Source of the DNA: Erysipelotrichaceae bacterium 66202529
GTDB taxonomy: Bacteria > Bacillota_I > Bacilli_A > Erysipelotrichales > Erysipelotrichaceae
NCBI GenBank assembly: GCA_017161075.1
Contig: CP046174.1
Coordinates: 1,674,001-1,738,000, forward strand
Reading direction: 5' to 3'
DNA length: 64,000 nucleotides
Shown: piece after piece, positions 33,653 to 42,914 of the stretch
Numbering within the stretch: the first letter of the stretch is position 1
Layout: each line of letters begins with the position of its first letter
Program-made: the position numbers and the translations under genes
Notes under the pieces: generated by a model
What the model saw: only the letters and a program-made list of their open reading frames with translations
What the model was told of the DNA's origin: nothing
Databases searched by the model: none

Positions 33653-35998
33653 ATGGAATTAAAAAAAGCTGCGCGAATTGATTTGCTGAAGGACAGTATG
33701 CTGTCCCAGCCACGCTATGTCAGTATGGAGCAGGCAATGATTATCACAAGAACCTATCAGGAGCATGAACAGGAGCTTGTCATTTTAAAGCGGGCCCATG
33801 CTCTGCACAATGCCTTATGTGAGCTGGAAATCGGCATTGAGCCGCAGGAGCTGATTGTCGGTAACCGGACAAAGGGTGTCCGCTATGGGGTTGTTTTCCC
33901 GGAAAGCGGTATCTCCTGGGTGGATGAGGAACTGGAGACACTGCCAACACGCCCACAGGATAAATTCCTTGTACGTCCACAGGATATCCAAACCTTTCGT
34001 GAGGTTATCAAGCCATACTGGAAGGGAAAGTCCCTGGAGGATGTGCTGAAGCAGCGTTATGGTGAGGAAATCAGTGCGATTGCAACTGTTGTGAAAATCA
34101 ATCAGAAGGACCATGCGCAGGGGCATATTTGTCCCAATGTAAAGGAATGGCTGGAAAAAGGACCTGCCGGTTTAAAGGAAGAAGCACAGCATCACCTGGC
34201 AGCGTGTACAAAAGAACAGCGTCCTTTTTATGAAAGCATTGTCCTTGTTATGGATGGGGTATGCAAATTCCTGATGCGCTATCACGATGAGCTGTACAGG
34301 GAAGCAAAAAAGCATGCGGAATGGAAGCAGGATATGGAAGAGGTTGCCCGGATTTGTAAAAGGCTTTCGATGCAGCCTGCCAAGACCTTTCATGAGGCAG
34401 TGCAGTCTTTATGGATTTTGTTTGTAGTACTGCATATGGAAAGCAATGCCTCTAGCTTCTCACCAGGACGTCTGGATGAAACCCTGTATCCTTATTATAA
34501 GAACGACCTGCAAGAGGGACGTATTGATGAACAGCGGGCGCTGGATATCATTGAATGCCTGTGGCTGAAATTTAATCAGATCGTCTATCTGCGCAATAAA
34601 AACAGCGCCAAATATTTTGCCGGCTTTCCCATCGGCTTTAATATCGCTGTGGGTGGACAGGATGAAAACGGAAACGATTTGTGCAATGAGCTGAGCTTTC
34701 TGTTTTTGAAGGCGCAGGAGCATATCGGATTGCCACAGCCGAATTTATCTGTACGCTTACACCGTCATAGCGGTGATGCGCTTTTAAAGCAGGCGGTGCG
34801 CGTTGTGGCAAAGGGAAGCGGTATGCCGCAGTTCTTTAACGATGAGGCGATTATTTCCGAAATGGAAAAGCTGGGCATTTCGCATAAGGATGCTATGGAT
34901 TATGCCATTGTTGGCTGTGTCGAGCTGACAACGCAGGGAAATAATCTGGGCTGGAGCGATGCAGCAATGTTTAATTTGAATAAGGTGCTGGAGCTGACAC
35001 TGCATCACGGGAAATGCCTGCTCAGCGGAAAGCAGCTCGGTCCGGATCTGGGTGGTCTGGATACCTACCGCAGCTATGAGGAGCTGGAAGCAGCCTTTGA
35101 CGAGATGATCGATCATTTTATACAGCGTATGATTCCTGCCTGTGAGCAGGTGGAAAAGGCGCATATCGATATCCTTCCTTCTCCGTTTCTATCCAGTGTT
35201 ATAGATGACTGTATGGAGCGCGGGTTGGATGTAACGCAGGGGGGCGCTCATTATAATCTGAGCGGTATTCAAATGATCCAGGTCGCAAACTTAGCAGATT
35301 CCCTGGCGGCTATCAAATGTATGGTATATGATAAGAAGTTCATAGCGCCAAAAGAACTGCAAGCTGCACTGGAGCACAACTTTGAGGGAAGTGAAATCCT
35401 GCGGCAGCGGTTATTGAACAAGGTGGACAAATACGGTAATGATGTGGAATGGGTGGATGCCTTGGGCGTCAAATGGGCGAGTGCATTCCGTGATAAGCTG
35501 CGCGCCTATACGAATTATCGCGGCGGGCCGTATCATACCGGCATGTATACGGTCAGTGCGCATGTTCCAATGGGGGAGCATGTTGGGGCGAGCGCAGATG
35601 GACGTCTGTCTATGACACCGCTTGCGGATGGAGGAATGTCCGCGGTTTATGGCAGGGATTTGCACGGTCCTACGGCGGTATTGAAATCGGTATCCCGTTT
35701 GTCCTGTGACTGTACGACAAACGGTGGTCTACTGAATATGAAATTTCTGCCTGAGTTTTTTCAAAATGAACAGGGGATCGATAAATTTGCGGGCTTCCTG
35801 CGTACCTTTGTCGATTTGAAGATACCACATATTCAGTTTAATGTCGTACGCAAAAAGGATCTGCTTGCGGCGCAGAAGCATCCGGAGCAGTACAGCTCCT
35901 TAACCGTGCGTGTGGCAGGCTATACAGCATATTTTGTGGAGCTGGCAAGAGAGCTGCAGAATGAAATCATCGCCAGAACAAGCTATGAAGGCATCTAG
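33653..35998 (+). CDS. PFL2-type glycyl radical enzyme
   Basis: A 781-residue glycyl radical enzyme. The thiyl residue is Cys422 with Glu424 in GCVEL, and the radical glycine is Gly756 in RVAGYTAYF, 25 residues from the end. The C-V-E arrangement marks the dehydratase/PFL2 group (glycerol dehydratase, propanediol dehydratase, PflD/YbiW) rather than true pyruvate formate-lyase, which has two adjacent cysteines. Its activase gene overlaps the 3' end and an FSA-type aldolase follows, as in the E. coli ybiWY-fsaA cluster. The substrate is not known; a polyol or an amino-alcohol is possible. The protein should work only without oxygen. Confidence 0.92.
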   Translation: MELKKAARIDLLKDSMLSQPRYVSMEQAMIITRTYQEHEQELVILKRAHALHNALCELEIGIEPQELIVGNRTKGVRYGVVFPESGISWVDEELETLPTRPQDKFLVRPQDIQTFREVIKPYWKGKSLEDVLKQRYGEEISAIATVVKINQKDHAQGHICPNVKEWLEKGPAGLKEEAQHHLAACTKEQRPFYESIVLVMDGVCKFLMRYHDELYREAKKHAEWKQDMEEVARICKRLSMQPAKTFHEAVQSLWILFVVLHMESNASSFSPGRLDETLYPYYKNDLQEGRIDEQRALDIIECLWLKFNQIVYLRNKNSAKYFAGFPIGFNIAVGGQDENGNDLCNELSFLFLKAQEHIGLPQPNLSVRLHRHSGDALLKQAVRVVAKGSGMPQFFNDEAIISEMEKLGISHKDAMDYAIVGCVELTTQGNNLGWSDAAMFNLNKVLELTLHHGKCLLSGKQLGPDLGGLDTYRSYEELEAAFDEMIDHFIQRMIPACEQVEKAHIDILPSPFLSSVIDDCMERGLDVTQGGAHYNLSGIQMIQVANLADSLAAIKCMVYDKKFIAPKELQAALEHNFEGSEILRQRLLNKVDKYGNDVEWVDALGVKWASAFRDKLRAYTNYRGGPYHTGMYTVSAHVPMGEHVGASADGRLSMTPLADGGMSAVYGRDLHGPTAVLKSVSRLSCDCTTNGGLLNMKFLPEFFQNEQGIDKFAGFLRTFVDLKIPHIQFNVVRKKDLLAAQKHPEQYSSLTVRVAGYTAYFVELARELQNEIIARTSYEGI

Positions 35999-36905
35999 CG
36001 GCTGCGTATTTGATATCAAGCGCTTTGCGACGCATGATGGAGAGGGAATCCGTACGACGATCTTTCTGAAGGGCTGCCCGCTTCGCTGTGCCTGGTGTCA
36101 GAATCCGGAGGGGTTGAGCCCGAAGCCGCAGCTGCTGTATATGAAAAGCAAGTGTATGCGGTGCGGAAGCTGTGTTATTGCCGCAAAGCATGGCGGGGTA
36201 AGCATGAAGCATGACAATATCCGGCTACAGCGTAGTGCTTCTGAGGATTGGCAGCATATTCTGGAGCTGTGTCCCACTGGGGCACTGCGTTATGATGCAA
36301 AGGAGTATACCGTAGAGGAGCTGCTCAAAGAAATTCAAAAGGATGCACCCTTTTTCCGCTATGGCGGCGGAGTGACCCTATCCGGAGGAGAACCGCTGCT
36401 GCAGGACGACTTTGCCTGCAGGCTGTTACAGGCCTGTAAGGCGGAAGGAATTCATACGACGATGGAAACATCCCTGTATGTTTCCTTACCAAAGCTGCAG
36501 CGTGTGCTCCCTTATCTGGATCATATTTATGCAGATTTAAAAGTGTTTGACAGTGCAGTGCATAAAGCCTATACTGGAGTAGAGAATGCAGTAATTCTGG
36601 AAAATATCCGCTATCTGCTGCAGGATGAGAGCATGCGAAAGCGTGTGACGATACGTACGCCGCTGATTCCGGAAATGACAGCCCGCAGAGAAAACATCGC
36701 TGCCATTGCACGGTTTCTATCCGACTGCTATGCCGGTGTGCGGTATGAGCTTCTCAATTACAATCCGCTGGCAAAGGCAAAATACGACTATCTGGATATG
36801 GAGTATTGCTTTGCTGAGAATCCGAAATTGTATACGAAAGAAGAAATGGAGACATTCTATCAGATTGCCAGGGATCAGGGTATCCAAAATCTGATTATAG
36901 AATAA
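35985..36905 (+). CDS. Glycyl radical enzyme activase (radical SAM)
   Basis: A 306-residue activating enzyme that abstracts hydrogen from Gly756 of the partner enzyme with the 5'-deoxyadenosyl radical. The radical SAM cluster is Cys31-x3-Cys35-x2-Cys38 (GCPLRCAWC). A ferredoxin-like insert carries Cys57, Cys60 and Cys63 (CMRCGSC) and Cys96 (LCPTGAL) for a further 4Fe-4S cluster, typical of the PFL2 activase group. The start at 35985 lies inside the last codons of the enzyme gene (14-base overlap), giving translational coupling; an in-frame start at 35961 is also possible. Confidence 0.92.
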   Translation: MKASSGCVFDIKRFATHDGEGIRTTIFLKGCPLRCAWCQNPEGLSPKPQLLYMKSKCMRCGSCVIAAKHGGVSMKHDNIRLQRSASEDWQHILELCPTGALRYDAKEYTVEELLKEIQKDAPFFRYGGGVTLSGGEPLLQDDFACRLLQACKAEGIHTTMETSLYVSLPKLQRVLPYLDHIYADLKVFDSAVHKAYTGVENAVILENIRYLLQDESMRKRVTIRTPLIPEMTARRENIAAIARFLSDCYAGVRYELLNYNPLAKAKYDYLDMEYCFAENPKLYTKEEMETFYQIARDQGIQNLIIE

Positions 36906-36927
36906 AAAAACGGGAGGACATAGAGAG

Positions 36928-37605
36928 ATGAAAATTTTAATTGACAACGCAGACATTCAGGAAATTCAGAAGGCTTATGAGTATTTTCCGATTACAGGGG
37001 TTACCTGCAATCCGACGATACTGAAGAAAACGGGCAGAAATCCGTTTGAGGTGTTAAAGGAAATCCGTGCCTTTATCGGTGCGGATGCAGATTTGCATGT
37101 ACAGGTCGTCAGTGCAAAGGCTGAGGATATGGTAGAGGAAGCGCATAAGATTCAGGAGGTTCTGGGTAAGAATACCTTTATCAAAATTCCGGTTGTCAAG
37201 GAAGGATTGAAGGCAATGAAGCTGTTACATGCAGAAGGGGCAAATATTACCGGAACTGCGATTTACAATCAGATGCAGGGCTATCTGGCAGGGATGGCCG
37301 GAGCTGCCTATGTGGCACCGTATGTAAACCGTATCGACAATCTCGGCTATAACGGTGTACAGGTTGCCAAGGATATTCATGATATGCTGAAGCATGCAGG
37401 CTTGAAAACAGAGGTTGTCGCTGCGAGCTTTAAAAATTCCCAGCAGGTTCTGGAGCTTGCCAAATACGGTCTTGGGGCAAGCACGATTGCGCCGGATGTG
37501 ATTGAAGGGCTGATCAAAGTGGATGCTGCCGTTCTGGCAGTGGATGCGTTCACAAAGGATTTTGAGGAGCTGTGCGGACAAGGAAATACGATGCTGACTA
37601 TCTAA
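36928..37605 (+). CDS. fsa: Fructose-6-phosphate aldolase / transaldolase-like protein
   Basis: A 225-residue TIM-barrel aldolase of the short transaldolase family. The Schiff-base residue is Lys86 in TFIKIPV, corresponding to Lys85 of E. coli FsaA, and the opening MKILIDNADIQEI and ITGVTCNPTIL match the family. FSA splits fructose 6-phosphate into dihydroxyacetone and glyceraldehyde 3-phosphate, or acts on related C3 units. A GGGAGGA site precedes it. Its genetic link with the glycyl radical enzyme suggests that they share a C3 metabolite such as dihydroxyacetone or glycerol. TalC-like activity is an alternative. Confidence 0.88.
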   Translation: MKILIDNADIQEIQKAYEYFPITGVTCNPTILKKTGRNPFEVLKEIRAFIGADADLHVQVVSAKAEDMVEEAHKIQEVLGKNTFIKIPVVKEGLKAMKLLHAEGANITGTAIYNQMQGYLAGMAGAAYVAPYVNRIDNLGYNGVQVAKDIHDMLKHAGLKTEVVAASFKNSQQVLELAKYGLGASTIAPDVIEGLIKVDAAVLAVDAFTKDFEELCGQGNTMLTI

Positions 37606-37627
37606 AAATACAAAAGAATAGAAAAGA

Positions 37628-37663
37628 AAAGGTTTTCGCATAAACTGAAGCGAAAGCCTTTTT
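37628..37663 (+). terminator. Terminator of the glycyl radical operon
   Basis: AAAGGTTTTCGC pairs with GCGAAAGCCTTT (one G-T pair), then T residues. It lies between convergent genes and may also serve the leftward gene. Confidence 0.75.
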
Positions 37664-37670
37664 CGTATAT

Positions 37671-38528
37671 TTATTCATAATAATGCACAAGTGCCTGTGT
37701 GCCGTTATTCTCCTCTCCAGCATTTGCCAGAGCCTCATACATATTGCAGACTGCCTCCAGCATGTCCAGATGGACACCCTGTTCCTCCATCTCCTGCTGT
37801 ACGATGTGCATATCCTTAATGAAATGCTTAATATAAAAGCCGGGGGCAAAATCCTGATTCAGTACACGGGGAGCAGTATTGGTAATCTGCCAGCTTCCTG
37901 CCGCTCCGCCGGATATGGCAGCGAGCATTTTTTTCTCATCGAGACCAACAGCTCTTGCATAGACCAGCGCTTCACTCATCGCCGCAACAGCACCGGCTAC
38001 GGCAATCTGGTTACAAGCCTTGGTATGCTGACCGCTTCCCGCAGGACCCATATAGTGGATTCCTTTACCCAGCAAAGAGAACACCGGAAGCATGCGTTTA
38101 AATACATCCGCATCCCCGCCTGCCATAATGGATAAAGTGGCATCCCGGGCACCGCTGTCCCCACCGGATACGGGGGCATCCAGCATCGCGAAGCCGCGTT
38201 CTTTAGCTACAGCTGCAAGTGTTTTGGCAAGTGCAGGGGAAGACGTGGTGAAATCAATGAGAACAGCATTGTGCTGAGCATGTGCAAAGATACCATCCTC
38301 TCCCTCATATACCTCCTTCACATCACTGGGATATCCGACCATGGTACAGACAAGCTCCGCATCCTTCACGCATTCCCGAATTGTCCGTGTAATTAGAATT
38401 CCCTGTTCCTTTAGCGGTTCCGCCTTTTCATATGTCCGATTATAGGCGCTTACCGTATGTCCGCCCTTATGCAGATTCAGCAGCATACTCTTTCCCATAA
38501 CACCGCATCCAATCCAAGCAATCTTCAT
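37671..38528 (-). CDS. 3-hydroxyisobutyrate dehydrogenase-family oxidoreductase
   Basis: A 285-residue beta-hydroxyacid dehydrogenase. The cofactor loop is WIGCGVMG (residues 5-12), the substrate motif DAPVSGGDSGA begins at 117, and the catalytic Lys170 is in GSGQHTKACNQ. Members reduce or oxidise 3-hydroxyisobutyrate, tartronate semialdehyde or succinic semialdehyde; motif alone does not decide among them. The asparagine and arginine after cofactor strand 2 (YNRTYEKA) suggest preference for NADPH. AAGGTGAC precedes the ATG. The membrane protein gene next upstream ends 37 bases before it on the same strand. Confidence 0.88.
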   Translation of the reverse strand: MKIAWIGCGVMGKSMLLNLHKGGHTVSAYNRTYEKAEPLKEQGILITRTIRECVKDAELVCTMVGYPSDVKEVYEGEDGIFAHAQHNAVLIDFTTSSPALAKTLAAVAKERGFAMLDAPVSGGDSGARDATLSIMAGGDADVFKRMLPVFSLLGKGIHYMGPAGSGQHTKACNQIAVAGAVAAMSEALVYARAVGLDEKKMLAAISGGAAGSWQITNTAPRVLNQDFAPGFYIKHFIKDMHIVQQEMEEQGVHLDMLEAVCNMYEALANAGEENNGTQALVHYYE

Positions 38529-38565
38529 AATGTCACCTTCCTTTTATCCTTATTATACAGGAAGT

Positions 38566-39459
38566 TTACAGAAACTGCACGCATACGATAAGCAAAGCCA
38601 CAGACAAAAGTCCCTGCGCGATGCGAAACAGGAGAAAAACGGAATAGCGCAATCGCACATGCTCTACCATGCTCATGATCTGCATATGTACACAGAATCC
38701 GGCGAAGCCCAGCAGAAAGCAGGTGAGAAGCAGCTTTTGCAGGGGAATGAGCTCTGCGCCGTGAATGAGAACGATGCCGCTGGAAAATTCCGCAAGACTG
38801 GAAACGATGAAGGAGAAGGAAGGCGGCAGGAAAGAAAATAAAACCGTTGTAATAGTCATAAACAGCATCAGATAACCGCCAATCATATACAGTGAAATGC
38901 CACTCTCAGTAATGGCGCTGCTGAGGTTATGCATAAAGGAGGAGGATGAGGATACAGTCTGAATCCGGGTGTGAATCCTATGCCGGCGCGTAAACAGCAG
39001 CAACAGCAGCCCGCTGAGCAGCTGCAGTGCAAACAGCAGAATTCCAATCATCAGTGATTGAAAAAAAACGATACCGCATGACAGGATGACAAAGCCCGGT
39101 GTTGGAAAGCAGCAGCAATAGATCAGTCTGCGTGCATCCTGTTCCTGCAGGACACCATCCGCCACCGCTTCATCCACAAAAACAGAACCGGTGGGAAAAC
39201 CGAGAAACATGGAACATAAAACAAGCCCCCATGCACCATGGTCAAGCCCAAGCAGTGCGGCTAGGCCAAAGGAAGGCAGATGATCAAAAGCCTGTTCCTT
39301 ATATAACAGACGTACCAGCACCATGGAGATAAGCATTGAGGGTACCAGCTTTTCAAACCAGATAGAAAGAGCATTCTGTGCACTTTGCAGCGTCAGTGTA
39401 CCAAAACAGAGGGTTAGAAGAAATACAGCGAAAAGAAGAAGACTTGTGAATTTTTTCAT
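38566..39459 (-). CDS. YlbJ-like membrane protein (nucleoside-recognition/gate domain)
   Basis: A 297-residue protein with about eight hydrophobic segments. FEKLVPSMLISMVLVRLL near residue 35, GFPTGSVFVDEAV near 90 and the repeated arrangement in the second half fit the gate-domain family that includes the sporulation protein YlbJ. YlbJ is needed for spore cortex formation in Bacillus; with spo0A also in this window, a sporulation role is plausible but not shown. The start has a GGTGATACC context rather than a clean ribosome site. It may be co-transcribed with the dehydrogenase. Confidence 0.7.
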   Translation of the reverse strand: MKKFTSLLLFAVFLLTLCFGTLTLQSAQNALSIWFEKLVPSMLISMVLVRLLYKEQAFDHLPSFGLAALLGLDHGAWGLVLCSMFLGFPTGSVFVDEAVADGVLQEQDARRLIYCCCFPTPGFVILSCGIVFFQSLMIGILLFALQLLSGLLLLLFTRRHRIHTRIQTVSSSSSFMHNLSSAITESGISLYMIGGYLMLFMTITTVLFSFLPPSFSFIVSSLAEFSSGIVLIHGAELIPLQKLLLTCFLLGFAGFCVHMQIMSMVEHVRLRYSVFLLFRIAQGLLSVALLIVCVQFL

Positions 39460-39565
39460 GGTATCACCGCTATACTATATGATGAAACGAAAACTTTCAT
39501 GTAAAACTTTCCCATTTTGGCAAAATATGATAAACTAAATATTTAGAAAAGAATTGGGTGATAGA

Positions 39566-40759
39566 ATGATAAATTATCTTGCGAAAAAAATGATACAGGA
39601 CTATCAGGATACAGAAAAGCCTGCTGTGCGCAAGGCGTATGGAAATCTTACAAGCACGGTTGGAATTGCAAATAACATACTTTTGTTTGTGTTTAAATTT
39701 GTGGCCGGGACACTGGCGCACAGTGTTTCTATTACAGCAGATGCGGTCAATAACCTTTCCGATGCGGGAAGCTCTGTGATTTCTTTGCTCAGCTTCAAGC
39801 TGTCCAGCAAGCCTGCGGATGAAAAGCATCCGTTCGGTCATGCACGGTATGAATGTATCGCCTCTATGATTGTGGCGGTGGCAATCCTCCTGCTGGGATT
39901 TGAGCTGATTCGTACAAGCTTCTCTAAAATCCTGCATCCGGAAGCGATTGCGTTTAGCTGGCTCAGTGTTGTAATCCTGCTGTTTTCCATTTCGGTAAAG
40001 CTCTGGATGTACAGCTATAATAAAAAGTATGGCAGGCTGTTGAAATCCAGCATCATGGAGGCTACGGCCGCAGATTCCATCAGTGATGTCATGGCAACCG
40101 GTGCCGTGCTGTTGTCAACACTGCTCTCTCCACTTTTACATTTCAATTTAGATGGATATATGGGGGTTGTTGTCGCTTTCTTTATTCTGATGACAGGAGG
40201 CGGTATTATCAAATCTGCACTTGACGAGCTGCTGGGGCAGGCACCGGATGAGTCTCTTGTCAAACAGATTCAGGAAAAAATCAACAGCTACGACGGCGTG
40301 CTTGGAATGCATGATCTTGTGATTCACGATTATGGCGCACATCGTACGTTTGCTTCCGTGCATGTTGAGGTTGACTGCAGGGAGGATATTCTGAAATCAC
40401 ATGATATGATTGATAATATCGAACGTGATTTTCAGGAGAATATGGGACTGGAGATGGTGATTCATATGGACCCTATCGATATCGATGATCCGCTGACCAA
40501 TGAGCTTCGAACGTTAACGGCAGAGGTTGTCAGGGAAATTGACGAGGATCTGAGTATGCATGATTTCCGTATCGTCCCAGGAGAAACACATACCAATATG
40601 ATATTTGATGTAGTGGTTCCCTTCCATATTAAGATGAGTAATCAGCAGATACTAGATAAGCTTGCACAGCTGATTGAAGAGCGCAAGGGAGATCATTATT
40701 ATCTCGTCGTGACCTTTGATCGTGCTTATACGACACATCACAAGGAGGAAGCAGCGTAG
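39566..40759 (+). CDS. Cation diffusion facilitator transporter
   Basis: A 397-residue membrane exporter of divalent metals (Zn, Mn, Fe or Co). The membrane domain covers about 25-210: SITADAVNNLSDAGSS holds the Asp-x3-Asp metal site of helix 2, HPFGHARYE the conserved loop and TAADSISDVMAT the second D-x3-D of helix 5. The C-terminal cytoplasmic domain (about 215-300) has the ferredoxin-like metal sensor with HVEVD. An additional 90-residue extension follows. The ATG at 39566 is preceded by GGGTGA; TTG at 39554 is less likely. It is single in its transcript. Confidence 0.92.
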   Translation: MINYLAKKMIQDYQDTEKPAVRKAYGNLTSTVGIANNILLFVFKFVAGTLAHSVSITADAVNNLSDAGSSVISLLSFKLSSKPADEKHPFGHARYECIASMIVAVAILLLGFELIRTSFSKILHPEAIAFSWLSVVILLFSISVKLWMYSYNKKYGRLLKSSIMEATAADSISDVMATGAVLLSTLLSPLLHFNLDGYMGVVVAFFILMTGGGIIKSALDELLGQAPDESLVKQIQEKINSYDGVLGMHDLVIHDYGAHRTFASVHVEVDCREDILKSHDMIDNIERDFQENMGLEMVIHMDPIDIDDPLTNELRTLTAEVVREIDEDLSMHDFRIVPGETHTNMIFDVVVPFHIKMSNQQILDKLAQLIEERKGDHYYLVVTFDRAYTTHHKEEAA

Positions 40760-40891
40760 CAAACGGTATTAGGGAAGCCGCTGTATTTATGTTTTCAAAA
40801 GCAAACCAATAATCACTTGCAGAATGTTCCCTATCAGTGTTTGTGTTACAAAGATGCATAAAAAAGCAGAGCCTGTTTTAGGCGGCTGCTG

Positions 40892-40924
40892 AAAAAAAGA
40901 CGATTTCCAGTATCGTCTTTTTTT
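40892..40924. terminator. Terminator after the CDF gene
   Basis: AAAAAAAGACGAT pairs with ATCGTCTTTTTTT around a TTCCAGT loop; its symmetry allows action in both directions. Confidence 0.85.
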
Positions 40925-40955
40925 GATTCTATTAGAAAAAGCTGTTGGAAAAACA

Positions 40956-41067
40956 GGTTCTTTCTCTGCTCTGGGTATATGAGAATCATGAAATACAAAA
41001 TAATCAATGTTCATCAATCCTTTTGTATCTCATATTCCTTCCTTGTACCTTAAAGTGAGAAAGAACC
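40956..41067 (+). repeat. 112-bp dispersed palindromic repeat, copy 1
   Basis: The ends GGTTCTTTCTC and GAGAAAGAACC are perfect inverted repeats. Inside, ATACAAAA pairs with TTTTGTAT and ATATGAGAAT with TCATATTC, so the whole unit can fold on itself. The same unit occurs at 51963-52072. Confidence 0.8.
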
Positions 41068-41185
41068 GAAAAACAAGCTGGTCTTTTTCACTTTCCTTAA
41101 AAGTAATTGCTCTTATGGGATAAGCAATCTATATATCATCATATTCAGCAGTCCTGCGTTTTGCTTTTTTGTTGAGTATGCGCAT

Positions 41186-42703
41186 TCAGCATTTTTGTTT
41201 TCTATCCGGCAATTTGCATGATGCCGCATTTTGCACAGGCTTTTTTGTCTCCCGCAGCGGCAGTAGTTCAAGAGGGGGCAGACATATTGCACTGCACTGT
41301 GTAATACCGATGCGTTTTGCACAGGATTTCATGATGCTAAACAAGCGTTCGTATACATGCTGAACAGCTTTGCAGTACCCAAGTGCATCATGTGCAAGAA
41401 GCATGGACACTGCGGCTTCACAATACCCGTAAAATTCATCGACACAGGCTTCATCCAGATGCAACAGCGTGAAATAATAGCCCCAGGATAAGACGCTGCG
41501 AAACTCATAGAGAACCTGCTTCAGATTCCCGTTAGGCAATACGTTTAACAAAGCATTCAGAAATCCGACACCGTCATAATGCCGCTGTCGTAACCGCTCC
41601 TCCATAATAGGAGCGAGTACGAGCAGCTGTTCGAAGTATTCCAAGCTGCAGCGTGCAATCGTCATCGTGATAAACTGAATGGCCCCCATAAACTGCAGGG
41701 CATCACGGATCATGGTACTGTCCTTTACACATGCCTGCGCTGTTCCATTATGTAGCTGGATACGTGTTCCCAGACCGTTATACGTCTTTGCCAGTCCGAT
41801 ATCATTTAGCTGCTTCAATACCTTTCGTATCGTTGCATAGGATACATGATAGGTTTTTGAGAGCTGTTCAATCGGCGGGAGAAGCTGCTGATCGCAATAT
41901 GCCCTGCTTGCGATACCGCGGATTATATCACGGAAAACAATCGTATAAACATAATCATGCGCATGCTTTGGACGCCAGGCGAAGGGCTCGGCCTCCAGGT
42001 GCTCCTTGTGTGTGTCTGCGGCAAGCTGTAAGGTATACTCCTGAATGCGCTGCATGGTATAGCAGATCGTATGATAGTAAAAATCATAGACAAACTGCCT
42101 GTCTTTCTTAGAAAAAGCGGTAAGCAGAAGCTTGTAATCGTGTTTTAAGACACCGCGATAGGTAGAAAATAGATCAGTATGATAGAGGAGGGGGTATTCG
42201 ATATAGGAAAAGGTGGAGAGGTACAAGTCAAGAATCATATCATTGTGATAGCGCTGTAACAGATATACGTTAAAATCGCGAATGAGCATTCTGCGCTTAT
42301 CCGGATTTTTATCATCCAGCTTATCCAGCATAGCATGCAGCTGAAGCAGATGCTCCTCCTCAAGCAAATCACATAGACCGCTGCATAGTGGCGGCAGACA
42401 GAGGCGCATGCTTTCTAATACATCAAGCATTTGTCTGTTGGCCTGCAGAATATACTGATCGGTTTGTTCATCCTTTGCCCTTGATGGCTCCCATATCACC
42501 TGTGCCCGCTTTCGCTCCTGCAGACGGATGTAGCCCTCATCTCGCATGGTACGCAATACACTGCGTACAGTCCGGATACCAACCTGATGCGTACTGCATA
42601 GCTGCTTTGCGGATGGAAGACGACTTCCGTAGGGAAGCCGCCTTGTAATGATCAGTGATGTGAGCGAAGCATACAGACTGCTGTAGTATGTTTGTCCTTT
42701 CAA
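41186..42703 (-). CDS. Regulator with two GntR-type winged helices (internal duplication)
   Basis: A 505-residue protein starting with TTG, eight bases after GGGGAGG. Residues 5-75 form a GntR-type winged helix (GSRLPSAKQLCSTHQVGIRTVRSVLRTMRDEGYIRLQER). A second one lies at about 250-320 (QLLPPIEQLSKTYHVSYATIRKVLKQLNDIGLAKTYNG). Each is followed by about 170 residues of helical sequence that resembles a ligand-binding domain. The two halves are of equal length, so the gene probably arose by fusion of a duplicated regulator. It is divergent from the MerR gene and may control it. Effector and targets are unknown. Confidence 0.75.
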   Translation of the reverse strand: MKGQTYYSSLYASLTSLIITRRLPYGSRLPSAKQLCSTHQVGIRTVRSVLRTMRDEGYIRLQERKRAQVIWEPSRAKDEQTDQYILQANRQMLDVLESMRLCLPPLCSGLCDLLEEEHLLQLHAMLDKLDDKNPDKRRMLIRDFNVYLLQRYHNDMILDLYLSTFSYIEYPLLYHTDLFSTYRGVLKHDYKLLLTAFSKKDRQFVYDFYYHTICYTMQRIQEYTLQLAADTHKEHLEAEPFAWRPKHAHDYVYTIVFRDIIRGIASRAYCDQQLLPPIEQLSKTYHVSYATIRKVLKQLNDIGLAKTYNGLGTRIQLHNGTAQACVKDSTMIRDALQFMGAIQFITMTIARCSLEYFEQLLVLAPIMEERLRQRHYDGVGFLNALLNVLPNGNLKQVLYEFRSVLSWGYYFTLLHLDEACVDEFYGYCEAAVSMLLAHDALGYCKAVQHVYERLFSIMKSCAKRIGITQCSAICLPPLELLPLRETKKPVQNAASCKLPDRKQKC

Positions 42704-42914
42704 GATGGAACCTCCCCAAGCGAATGCAAAATATATCCTAAGTATAGCATGGAAAATAAACGGCAGGCAATCATTCTAAAGAGAAATTACAAATTGGGTT
42801 GCATACAACACAAAAGTATACTAAAATAGAAACTACCTATATGCATACGTATGCAGATTCGGATGGGAAAGAGAATTGTTTGTGAAGACCAGAGAAAAGG
42901 GAGGAGATTTTTTT

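Larger units (their letters stand above)
40760..41185. other. Intergenic region with terminator and dispersed repeat
   Basis: 426 bases between convergent genes. The contents are the terminator at 40892-40924 and the repeat copy at 40956-41067, both listed separately. No gene is seen. Confidence 0.6.
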
